A stretch of DNA of 64,000 bases from Anaerobacillus sp. CMMVII (lineage in GTDB: Bacteria > Bacillota > Bacilli > Bacillales > Anaerobacillaceae). The position numbers and the translations under genes were made by a program. Shown one piece after another: positions 38,960 through 46,833 of the stretch. The stretch lies in the NCBI RefSeq assembly GCF_025377685.1, contig NZ_JACEHK010000001.1, positions 186,001 to 250,000 on the forward strand, read 5' to 3'. Position 1 is the first letter of the stretch; every line of letters begins with the position of its first letter. The notes below the pieces were generated by a model. That model worked only from the letters and a program-made list of their open reading frames with translations. It ran no database searches and had not been told where the DNA came from.

Positions 38960-40759
38960 ATGGGAATACTAGTTCCCGCATTTTTAGGGCTTTCTATTTT
39001 TATAGGTGGAGTCGTCCTTTTTTATATGTTTAGAAAGCAATATACGGAACAAGTCATTTCATCTAATTTACTTTGGGAGCAAGTGATGAATGAATGGCAG
39101 GCAACAACGTGGTGGAAAAAGCTGCAAAGGCAGCTTTTGTTGTTGCTACAAATATTAATCCTCCTCTTCTTAATGCTGGCGCTAGCTCGTCCTTTTTTTA
39201 CTGCAGATGGATTAGAAGGTGATCATGTAATTATCCTTTTGGATAGTTCTGCTTCCATGACGACAACCATTGATCAAGATGGAACAACTAGATTTGAGCA
39301 GGCCAAAAAAGAAATCTCGGGACTGATAGATAAACGCTCACGTAGTCAAGCTGTAAGTATCATTTCCATAGCTTCGACTCCAACCCTAGTAGTAAATAGA
39401 GAAATAGATCAGCGAGTCATGAAAGATGCCCTTGAGGAGATCACTATATCCTATGAATATAGTGAAATTCAGCGAGCTTTGTCCTTGGCTAAGGCATTAA
39501 GTGAACAGCAGGCATCAAGTATCTATGTTTTCAGTGATCAAATGACTGAAGAGCACTTTATTGAAAGCCAGATCAACTCACCTTTTCATGTAGTGAATAT
39601 CGCAGGGGAAAATGATCGTAATATTTCAATCATGACCTTTGGAGTCAATACGAGTCGTGCCGGAGCCTTAGGAGTAGTTACATTGAGAAATGAAAGTAGC
39701 GAGGAGCAGTTGGTAACTATTCAGGTAATGGCAGATGGTGAACTCGTCCACACTGAAACCGTACAAATGGAAGCAACAACTCAGGCCTATCTTACTATAG
39801 GGGCGTTACCGCCAGCTACGTATTATACGGCAAAAATTATCGAAGACGATATTTACCCATTAGACAATGTTGCCTATTCGTTTTCTTCGATAGAGGTAAA
39901 GCCAGTTCTTTATTTGCTGGGAGACATTAATCCATTTTTACATAAGGTTTTCCTTCAACTAGGTAACGATATAATTCAAGCGGAGAAAATTGAGGATGTT
40001 CATGAGTTTGCAAAGAATAGCATTGTTATAGCTTCTGAGACAGAGCAGGTCTTCGAGGTTGGTAGACCACTCTTTTTGTTACCGTCCGCAGAGGGAGAGG
40101 GTATCCCTTTGGAAAAAAAGGTTGAGATAAAGAGCAATGACGAACTCTTTAGTTATGCTGATGTAGAAGAGATTTACATTAGCCAAGCTCAGTCACAGGT
40201 TAGTCAGTCAGTTAGTTTGGTAGATACGGTTATGTTCAGTGGCGACATTCCGCTAATTCAAAAGGGTTATAAAAACGGATTGCCATTTGTTCAACTTTTA
40301 TTTGATATTCAAGATTCAGACTGGCCCCTTCATTTCAGTTTTCCGATTTTTATCTATCATTCTTTAGAATATTTAAAGGGGGAATCTACTCATTTTGGTT
40401 ATTTTCAGCCGAATGAGGAACGAGCTTTACAGTTAGAGACAGCAGGAATGTACAGTGTCATCGATGAAACAGAGGAAGTAATTGCTACATTTGATCGTGA
40501 CAATGATTTTTTTAGAGCTCCGAACAAGCCAGGTTTGTATTCGTTAGTAGATAGTGAAGGAAACATCAAGCGTTTTGCAGTGATTTTAGATGAGCGTGAA
40601 AAAGAAACTCAAGCATATCAATCGTTTTCAAAACAAGGGAAAGAAACAACAATGGAAACCGGTACCGTGCAGTATGAGTGGTGGCCTTGGCTTCTGTTGA
40701 TCGCCTTCATTATTTTGTTGGTTGAATGGGAGGTGTACAGACGTGGGATTCGAGCTTGA
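38960..40759 (+). CDS. BatA-like VWA-domain membrane protein
   Basis: A 599-residue protein. The N-terminal segment (MGILVPAFLGLSIFIGG) and second segment (about 53-75) match the BatA/aerotolerance-type N-terminus. A VWA domain starts near residue 95 with the metal motif LLDSSASM. One C-terminal membrane segment (about 570-590). The ATG at 38960 is preferred over the GTG at 38951 because AGGTGA precedes it. Predicted partner of the MoxR ATPase. Confidence 0.85.
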   Translation: MGILVPAFLGLSIFIGGVVLFYMFRKQYTEQVISSNLLWEQVMNEWQATTWWKKLQRQLLLLLQILILLFLMLALARPFFTADGLEGDHVIILLDSSASMTTTIDQDGTTRFEQAKKEISGLIDKRSRSQAVSIISIASTPTLVVNREIDQRVMKDALEEITISYEYSEIQRALSLAKALSEQQASSIYVFSDQMTEEHFIESQINSPFHVVNIAGENDRNISIMTFGVNTSRAGALGVVTLRNESSEEQLVTIQVMADGELVHTETVQMEATTQAYLTIGALPPATYYTAKIIEDDIYPLDNVAYSFSSIEVKPVLYLLGDINPFLHKVFLQLGNDIIQAEKIEDVHEFAKNSIVIASETEQVFEVGRPLFLLPSAEGEGIPLEKKVEIKSNDELFSYADVEEIYISQAQSQVSQSVSLVDTVMFSGDIPLIQKGYKNGLPFVQLLFDIQDSDWPLHFSFPIFIYHSLEYLKGESTHFGYFQPNEERALQLETAGMYSVIDETEEVIATFDRDNDFFRAPNKPGLYSLVDSEGNIKRFAVILDEREKETQAYQSFSKQGKETTMETGTVQYEWWPWLLLIAFIILLVEWEVYRRGIRA

Positions 40760-43517
40760 ACGACCTCTTTATTTGTTATTCGTTATACCAGCTTTTTTAC
40801 TAGTGGTATTGTTTTTACGTACTAAAGTCCAATTAACAAAAAGAGAAAAAAAGATAATCGTTCCATTACGAATGATGATCGTCCTTCTCTTGGTATTTGC
40901 GCTTTCCATACCAAATCTTGTGTTTACTACAAAAAATGTCCATACAGTATTTATTGTCGACCGTTCAGATTCTATTAATGGTGTGAATTCTGAAATGACA
41001 GCTTTTATTAGAAATGCAGTTGCTGCTAAAGGTGCGGATGATCAGTTTGCTATTGTGTCAGTTGGGAGAGACGCTACCGTTGAAAGAATGCTCGGTACGC
41101 AATCGAGCTTTAGTAGTGATTGGAGTCAAGTGCATGCCGATTACACGAACATAGAAGCGGGGATACAAATTGCTTCAAGTCTACTAGCTAGAGAAGGATC
41201 TGGGCGTGTGGTTATTTTAAGTGATGGAAATGAAACGTTGGGAGACGCGCTGCAGCAAGCTAATTTTGTAAGAGTGCAAGGAGTGACTGTTGATGTTGTT
41301 CCATTTTATCAGGAAAAACTAAAGGATGTTTCTTTGCAAGAGTTTATTGTACCTCGTCAAATGTTTAAAGGCGAACAAGCGTCGTTGTCACTAACTGTTT
41401 ATAGTACGGAAGAAACCGAAACAACGCTTCGCATCTTATTAAATAATGAAGCGATTGTTCAGGATGTTGTCGAACTAAAGCAAGGTTCAAATTCGTTTCG
41501 ATTTAATTCTCCAATAAACGAAAGTGGCATGCATCGGTTACGTGCTGAGGTGCTTACGACTGGGGATAGCATTCTTGAAAATAATCAACTGACAGCGATG
41601 ACTGTTATTACCGGAACTCCAAATGTATTATTAGTAGAAGGAAATCGGCTAACTTCAAACCCATTGTACGATGCGCTGAATGCTACTGGTTTAAATGTAA
41701 ATCAGATTACTCCAGAGTTTTTACCAACAGAGTTAAATGGGTACCTCCAGTATGAAACGATTATTTTCAGCAATGTATCAAGTATGCGGATGACAGAAAC
41801 ACAGATGGATTTAATTGAAAAAGCAGTAAGAGACTTCGGAGTCGGTTTTATCATGACTGGTGGTCATGAAAGTTTTGCTCTTGGTGGCTATAAAGATACT
41901 CCCATCGAAAAGGTGCTTCCAGTGGAAATGGAAATCAAGAGTGAAGAAGAGCTTCCATCGTTAGGTCTCGTCTTTGTCATCGACCGTTCTGGTAGTATGC
42001 AAGGAATGCGTTTGGAATTGGCCAAAGAAGCTGCCGCAAGATCAGTTGAATTGTTACGTAAAGGTGATACGGTCGGTGTCATTGCCTTTGATGACCGAAC
42101 ATGGCAAATCGTTGATACCGAAAAAATGACAGATATTAAAGAGGTGTCGGAAAAAATACTAGGAATCACTGCAGGCGGTGGTACTGATATTTATCCAGGA
42201 TTAGCGGAAGCATACGCACAGTTAGCACCACTAGAATTACAGCGGAAACATATTATCTTACTAACAGATGGGCAATCCCCGGAAAGTGGGAATTACCAAA
42301 CACTAATAGAAGGTGGAAGAGAAGCGAATAATATTACGCTCTCGACTGTTGCAGTAGGTGATGGTGCAGACCATTATTTATTAGATGTACTAGCTGAATA
42401 TGGTACAGGAAGATTTTACTCGGTGTATGATGAAACCACAATCCCTAGTATATTATCTCGAGAAACAATGCTTACAACTCGGACGTATATAGAAGATGAA
42501 CCATTCTATCCTAGAGTGAACAACACGACAGAATGGAGCACTCATTTTACAAGTGGTGTTCCACAGTTGAATGCGTATATAGCAACAACTCCTAAAGGGC
42601 GTGCGACCAATGTTCTGATTAGTATTAAGGATGATCCAGTGTTATCACGCTGGCAATATGGTCTTGGGAAAACCGTTGCTTGGACCTCAGATGTCGAGGG
42701 TGTTTGGTCTGGCCAATGGGCTGCATGGGATCATTGGTCAAGTTTATGGAATGATATCGTCACTTGGACCTTTCCTGCAGATGTACAGGACCCCTTTGAA
42801 GTAGCACAAAAAAGAGAAGGTACAACGAGTATTCTAACTTTCACAACGGAAGAAAATCAATCTCGCCCACTAGAGGCGACGGTTGTAAATGAAAGAGGCC
42901 AATTAATAGAAGCCAATATTCGTATGACCGCACCTGGGGAGTACGAAGTATCCTTTGATGGACATGAAGGAATGCATTATGTGCAGTTGACAGATTTACA
43001 GCAAGCACCTGTTTTTCAAACGGGTATTACTGTTGCTTATCCAGAGGAGTATCGAATGCTGCCTACCAATGAAGCTTTTTTAGAGGCTCTTGCAGATGTA
43101 GGTGGAGGGATGGTTTTAGAAGAGGGGAAAGAAGCATTTCGTCCGTTAAATGAACGGCCTGTTACAAGGCAGCCAATTGCTCATTCACTCATTCTGCTTG
43201 CCTTTCTCTTATTCTTTGTAGAAGTCGCTGTTCGTAGGTTTGGAGTACCAAGAGTAAGTGGTTGGTATAACAAAAGCAAAATTAACAGTGATTCAATCAG
43301 GCCGTCAGAGACTATCCCGAAGATCCAGCGTAAAGCAGAAAAGCGCAATGTTGTTAGCGAGATAGCAAGAGACACATCTCATGACAAAGCTGTGTCGCAA
43401 GAACGAAACTCAGAGCCTAAAGGGAAGGATAACCAAAAGAACTCTAACGAAAAAAGGGTAGACACACAGGATACAATGAAACGGTTATTAGAGGCCAAAA
43501 AGCGTGGGCGGAGATAG
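40743..43517 (+). CDS. Large VWA-domain membrane protein with two VWA modules
   Basis: About 924 residues. Two N-terminal membrane segments, a first VWA-like module (VFIVDRSDSINGVNSE), an Ig-like part, a glutamine-amidotransferase-like stretch (IMTGGHESFALGGYKDTPIEK), a second VWA with complete metal site (VIDRSGSMQGMR...TDGQSPE), a C-terminal membrane segment (about 815-832) and a basic, charged tail. The GTG at 40743 follows a GGGAGGTG site and lies inside the end of the previous gene. A terminator follows. Confidence 0.85.
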   Translation: MGFELERPLYLLFVIPAFLLVVLFLRTKVQLTKREKKIIVPLRMMIVLLLVFALSIPNLVFTTKNVHTVFIVDRSDSINGVNSEMTAFIRNAVAAKGADDQFAIVSVGRDATVERMLGTQSSFSSDWSQVHADYTNIEAGIQIASSLLAREGSGRVVILSDGNETLGDALQQANFVRVQGVTVDVVPFYQEKLKDVSLQEFIVPRQMFKGEQASLSLTVYSTEETETTLRILLNNEAIVQDVVELKQGSNSFRFNSPINESGMHRLRAEVLTTGDSILENNQLTAMTVITGTPNVLLVEGNRLTSNPLYDALNATGLNVNQITPEFLPTELNGYLQYETIIFSNVSSMRMTETQMDLIEKAVRDFGVGFIMTGGHESFALGGYKDTPIEKVLPVEMEIKSEEELPSLGLVFVIDRSGSMQGMRLELAKEAAARSVELLRKGDTVGVIAFDDRTWQIVDTEKMTDIKEVSEKILGITAGGGTDIYPGLAEAYAQLAPLELQRKHIILLTDGQSPESGNYQTLIEGGREANNITLSTVAVGDGADHYLLDVLAEYGTGRFYSVYDETTIPSILSRETMLTTRTYIEDEPFYPRVNNTTEWSTHFTSGVPQLNAYIATTPKGRATNVLISIKDDPVLSRWQYGLGKTVAWTSDVEGVWSGQWAAWDHWSSLWNDIVTWTFPADVQDPFEVAQKREGTTSILTFTTEENQSRPLEATVVNERGQLIEANIRMTAPGEYEVSFDGHEGMHYVQLTDLQQAPVFQTGITVAYPEEYRMLPTNEAFLEALADVGGGMVLEEGKEAFRPLNERPVTRQPIAHSLILLAFLLFFVEVAVRRFGVPRVSGWYNKSKINSDSIRPSETIPKIQRKAEKRNVVSEIARDTSHDKAVSQERNSEPKGKDNQKNSNEKRVDTQDTMKRLLEAKKRGRR

Positions 43518-43523
43518 ATAGGG

Positions 43524-43560
43524 AAAATCCGAGAGGGTCATAGACCTCTCGGATTTTTAT
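43524..43560 (+). terminator. Terminator of the MoxR-VWA cluster
   Basis: Perfect stem AAAATCCGAGAGG / CCTCTCGGATTTT with inner GTC/GAC pairing and T-run. Confidence 0.88.
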
Positions 43561-43601
43561 TTGTTGGTTGTTAAGGGAAATATATGTTTTTTCATCTGTG
43601 C

Positions 43602-43866
43602 ATAAGTTTAATTATAGTGACAATCTAGCTTCAGCGAGGCTACTGCTTGAAATAGCTTCTTAGCTGCCTTGCGACGAGTAAACGTAGTGGCGCAGGAGCA
43701 GCTTTTAAGCCCCTCAAGGTCAAATAACCTTCGAGAATAAAAGTGAAAGAGCACACTTTTTTTCTCGAAGAACATTTGCTTGTCGCTGCTCCTGCGGTTA
43801 CTCGTCGCAAAGCAGAGAAGTAACCCGAAGAAGTTCCTTGGCTACCCAGGGCGCTTGCGCTTTTTT
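43602..43866. repeat. Composite dispersed repeat with an inverted pair
   Basis: Starts with TAAGTTTAATTATAGTGACA (as at 24619). The module GCTGCTCCTGCG...TACTCGTCGCAAAGC occurs twice, inverted: minus strand at about 43660-43706 and plus strand at 43786-43815. Between them lie CTCGAGAA-type arms (CTTCGAGAATAAAAG / CTTTTTTTCTCGAAG). It ends GCGCTTGCGCTTTTTTCC. Confidence 0.75.
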
Positions 43867-43867
43867 C

Positions 43868-44722
43868 CTAATGAACTTCTTTATCGACATATCTTCCGAA
43901 GTCAGGTTTAGCGACTTCATCAAAGTGATCGGTTAACGTTATTAAGCTAGTTTGTAGTAATTCGCCAGCCATCGGAAGACCATGACCTGTTACAGCAGTG
44001 GCAGGTCTTAATTCGGCCAATTTTCTCACTGATTCTCTGGCAGCAGTCCAATCAGTTGTAAAATACCTTGGGGGTCCGCTCATTTCTAATTTTTGTGTGA
44101 CGACTTTATAGAGAGAATCTTGTCTAACGGTTACAAATGCATCTCCGACAATAAGAAGGCGGTCCTCCTCTCGAAATAGAGAAATGTGACCGGGGGTATG
44201 TCCTGGTGTGTGGTGCCATTTCCAGCTAGGCATTCCAGGTACTGATCCATCCGAAGGAAGTTTTTCAACATATTTTCCAATGTTGATCGCTTCATTTGGA
44301 AACATTGCTGAAATTTTTGCTACCATTCCTCCTTCTACAGAAGGATCAGGCTCGGGATAATCTGTCTTACCAGTTAAATAAGGAATTTCTAACTCGTGAG
44401 CATACACAGGTACATTCCAATGCTCAATTAATTCTAAAATAGCACCAACATGATCAAAATGACCGTGAGTTAGAATAATTGCTTTTGGACGACTTTCTAC
44501 TCCATAGTGCTCCTCAGTCAATTCAATAATTTCCTCGGCAGAATGAGGCATTCCAGCATCGATTAGCACCCATTCTTCCTTCGTCCCAACTAAACAAACA
44601 TTTACAATTTGGATCGTATGGCAAAGAACATCAGGGGCGACAACGTGAGTCACGCCACTGCCTATTGAGGTTGCTGGTATAAACTTATAGTCTTTTCCGT
44701 ATTCCATCTCTTTTTCCATCAT
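43868..44722 (-). CDS. MBL-fold metallo-hydrolase
   Basis: A 284-residue metallo-beta-lactamase-fold enzyme. The metal motif THGHFDHVG is present, with WKWHHTPGHTPGH, IVGDAF and the late histidine in AVTGHGLPM, the glyoxalase II-like zinc set. The start at 44722 (MMEKEMEYGKDY) is preferred because GAGGGG lies just before it; a longer frame to 44860 would add an unlikely hydrophobic extension. Substrate unknown. Stands alone. Confidence 0.88.
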   Translation of the reverse strand: MMEKEMEYGKDYKFIPATSIGSGVTHVVAPDVLCHTIQIVNVCLVGTKEEWVLIDAGMPHSAEEIIELTEEHYGVESRPKAIILTHGHFDHVGAILELIEHWNVPVYAHELEIPYLTGKTDYPEPDPSVEGGMVAKISAMFPNEAINIGKYVEKLPSDGSVPGMPSWKWHHTPGHTPGHISLFREEDRLLIVGDAFVTVRQDSLYKVVTQKLEMSGPPRYFTTDWTAARESVRKLAELRPATAVTGHGLPMAGELLQTSLITLTDHFDEVAKPDFGRYVDKEVH

Positions 44723-44911
44723 AATATGACCCCTCTTTATATGTAGTGTTCTTAGATTATGATTACACATTAAGAAGGATATTATGATAATGCTAGTAAC
44801 AAGAGCTATGAATACATATTTTGTGGAAATAAGATATTTAATAAACTGAAAAAAGCACATGTTCAGCTGGTAATTGGTTTACCTACTGAACATGTGCTTT
44901 TTATTGAATAA

Positions 44912-45481
44912 TTAAACAAAAATAATAATTAAGTGAATGACTAATGAAACTAAGAATGTGACCGCTATCCAGCGATGCACTTGTCTACTTAAAAACGGTG
45001 TCATCATAAGTCCGATTCCATCGATAGCCAAAATCAGAAGTGTAACTAAGGCCACAATTCCAGAGGCAATTAAAACTGAACCGAATGCTCCAAATGTCAT
45101 ATACGCAAAGCCATGAATGAAAGCTAAGCCTAAGCCAACCATACCTGTCATCATATGAAGAGGTTTTACTACTTTAATGGAACTTGAAAGAAATTGCTTC
45201 GCGTTGGAACTTAAGTTTAGAGATTGTCTAGTAATGACAAACCACAATAGTCCGTGAAGTGAAGTGACGCTTACTAGGATTACCGAAGCCCAGCCCATCA
45301 TTGCTCCGTTGACACTCCAGCTAGGACTTGGGATTGGCGATACTAACCAAACTCCAAGTGCAACTAAAATTAATAATGTATAAAGTGCAATACTATTCCC
45401 GTATTCATCTGCAAAATTTACAAGTTTCATATATTTTGGAGCCCGAACGTTTCTTTCGTGATAACTCAAATTTGAACACAA
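44912..45481 (-). CDS. Membrane protein, putative heme b-binding (cytochrome b-like)
   Basis: A 189-residue protein with five predicted membrane helices (about 34-50, 62-82, 108-128, 134-155, 168-188). Histidines fall inside or at the edges of helices: SLHGLLW, KPLHMMTG with FIHGF 14 residues later, and QVHRWIA with VIHLI 14 residues later. Such spaced pairs are typical of heme b binding in ferric-reductase-like and cytochrome b families. No FAD/NAD domain follows. It lies upstream of the formate dehydrogenase module, so a role in electron transfer is possible. The first 18 residues may not be part of the protein. Confidence 0.6.
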   Translation of the reverse strand: MCSNLSYHERNVRAPKYMKLVNFADEYGNSIALYTLLILVALGVWLVSPIPSPSWSVNGAMMGWASVILVSVTSLHGLLWFVITRQSLNLSSNAKQFLSSSIKVVKPLHMMTGMVGLGLAFIHGFAYMTFGAFGSVLIASGIVALVTLLILAIDGIGLMMTPFLSRQVHRWIAVTFLVSLVIHLIIIFV

Positions 45482-45542
45482 CCTTTCTTAAATTTACATG
45501 CAGTTCAAAGACTTGTATAAGAACCGATCATAGACTTAATTG

Positions 45543-45732
45543 TTATATGTCTGATGATTGAGATGCTTCCTGATTTATAGGTTTACCTTCTTCTTGATCA
45601 ACCATAATTTCGTTAACAGAATTCTTAAACTCGCGCAATGTACTTCCTGTAGCTCTCCCGAACTCTGGTAATCTTTTAGGACGCGATAACAATAAACAAA
45701 ATAAGTCCTGGCATACCAATGTTCGACAACAT
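45543..45732 (-). pseudogene. tatA: TatA twin-arginine translocase subunit, internal deletion and frameshift
   Basis: The start MLSNIGMPGLILF at 45732 and the later stretch LLLSRPKRLPEFGRATGSTL, then REFKNSVNEIM, are clear TatA features, but they are in different frames. About five residues of the membrane helix and a number of bases not divisible by three are missing between them (near 45690-45700). The usual FGP hinge reads SRP. As written it cannot give a normal TatA. It is next to genes for a Tat-exported formate dehydrogenase, so it was probably its dedicated transporter subunit. Confidence 0.7.
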
Positions 45733-46005
45733 GTTCAATTTCCTCCTAAAAAGTGATTTTACCCACATTTTACCACTGTTTAGATTTCACAAAGTTGTAA
45801 CATATTAGTTTACTAAAATTAAAATTGATGGTAATATACATTTGCACCGTGCTCATATTGTTAATTATATAAAACTTTTCACAAATTAGAAACATTTTTG
45901 TTTTTTTATGGGCGGAAAGATTATGGAAATTAATTTTTACTTCATTGCCGTTGTGAAAGCGCTTAAAGGTAGTAATAAAATTATTAAACTCAACGGAGGG
46001 GAACT
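45733..46005 (+). promoter_or_regulatory. Divergent upstream region of fdhD and tatA
   Basis: A 273-base gap. TGAAAGCGCTTAAA at 45954-45967 differs by one base from the catabolite (cre) consensus and lies 38 bases before fdhD. TTTCACAA occurs at 45786-45793 and again at 45887-45894. No clear Fnr palindrome is seen. Ribosome sites of both genes are at the edges. Confidence 0.4.
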
Positions 46006-46746
46006 ATGTTTAATAAAACGTGTCCAGAAGAGTATCCAATTAATTTATATATAAATTCTCGTAATCTGCTAACCATCCAATTAACCGAAGTTCATTTAGA
46101 AGATTGGGCAATCGGTTATATGTATGCAGAAGGAATTATTGAATCTCCTGAAGAGGTCAAATCAATCACAATTGACCCCTATCGAGGTAACATACATGTT
46201 GATTTAGGTAATAGCATTGATATGGATGTTTTCTTGAAAAAGAAGAAAACAATCACTGCTGGTTGTGGTAAAGGTGCTACTTTTCGATCGATCAAAGAAA
46301 TGAGTAATTTCAAAAAGGTTCAAGAAGCTAGAAGTATCTCAACTGCTTTTTTAAGGCAGAAGATGCGTGATATGTATAAATTGACTCCTCTATACCATCA
46401 AACAGGTGGTATGCATGCGGCTTGTATTATTGATGAACAAGGCGAAATGATTGTTAGAGAAGACATCGGAAGACATAATGCTGTCGATAAAGTAATTGGA
46501 GCAGCGTTAAAGAAAGGTCTTACTGGTAAGGAATGCGTCATTATGACAACCGGCCGAATTTCAATGGAAATGTGCTCAAAAGTCGCCCGTTTTGGTATTG
46601 GTGTAGCAGCTTCTAGAACGGCTGCAACGAATTTAGCTGTTGCTCTAGCAAAAGAATTGAATGTTGATTTAGTAGGGTACGTTCGTGGCCAGTCTGCTTA
46701 TGTTTACACTGAAGGAAAGCGCATTCTTAAATTAGTAAATGAGTAA
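46006..46746 (+). CDS. fdhD: Formate dehydrogenase sulfurtransferase FdhD
   Basis: A 246-residue FdhD protein, which passes sulfur to the molybdenum/tungsten bis-MGD cofactor of formate dehydrogenase. Family features: the Cys loop ITAGCGKGATF (about residue 83), HQTGGMHAACI, REDIGRHNAVDKVIG and CSKVARFGIGVAASRTA. The cysteine loop has one Cys instead of the CxxC of E. coli, as I recall in other Firmicutes. It starts 87 bases before the catalytic subunit. Confidence 0.93.
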   Translation: MFNKTCPEEYPINLYINSRNLLTIQLTEVHLEDWAIGYMYAEGIIESPEEVKSITIDPYRGNIHVDLGNSIDMDVFLKKKKTITAGCGKGATFRSIKEMSNFKKVQEARSISTAFLRQKMRDMYKLTPLYHQTGGMHAACIIDEQGEMIVREDIGRHNAVDKVIGAALKKGLTGKECVIMTTGRISMEMCSKVARFGIGVAASRTAATNLAVALAKELNVDLVGYVRGQSAYVYTEGKRILKLVNE

Positions 46747-46833
46747 GAGAAGGTTAACCAATTGTTATCAATTCAAATAGAGATCTATTTGGATTTATAT
46801 AATCCTTAAAATCATTAATAAGGGGGAAAACAC

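Noticed and set aside
41888-42169. Antisense frame in the large VWA gene
   Set aside because: A shadow of a clear coding gene with strong domain evidence.
44723-44860. N-terminal hydrophobic extension of the MBL hydrolase
   Set aside because: A strong ribosome site sits directly before the inner ATG, and the extension is unlike the family.
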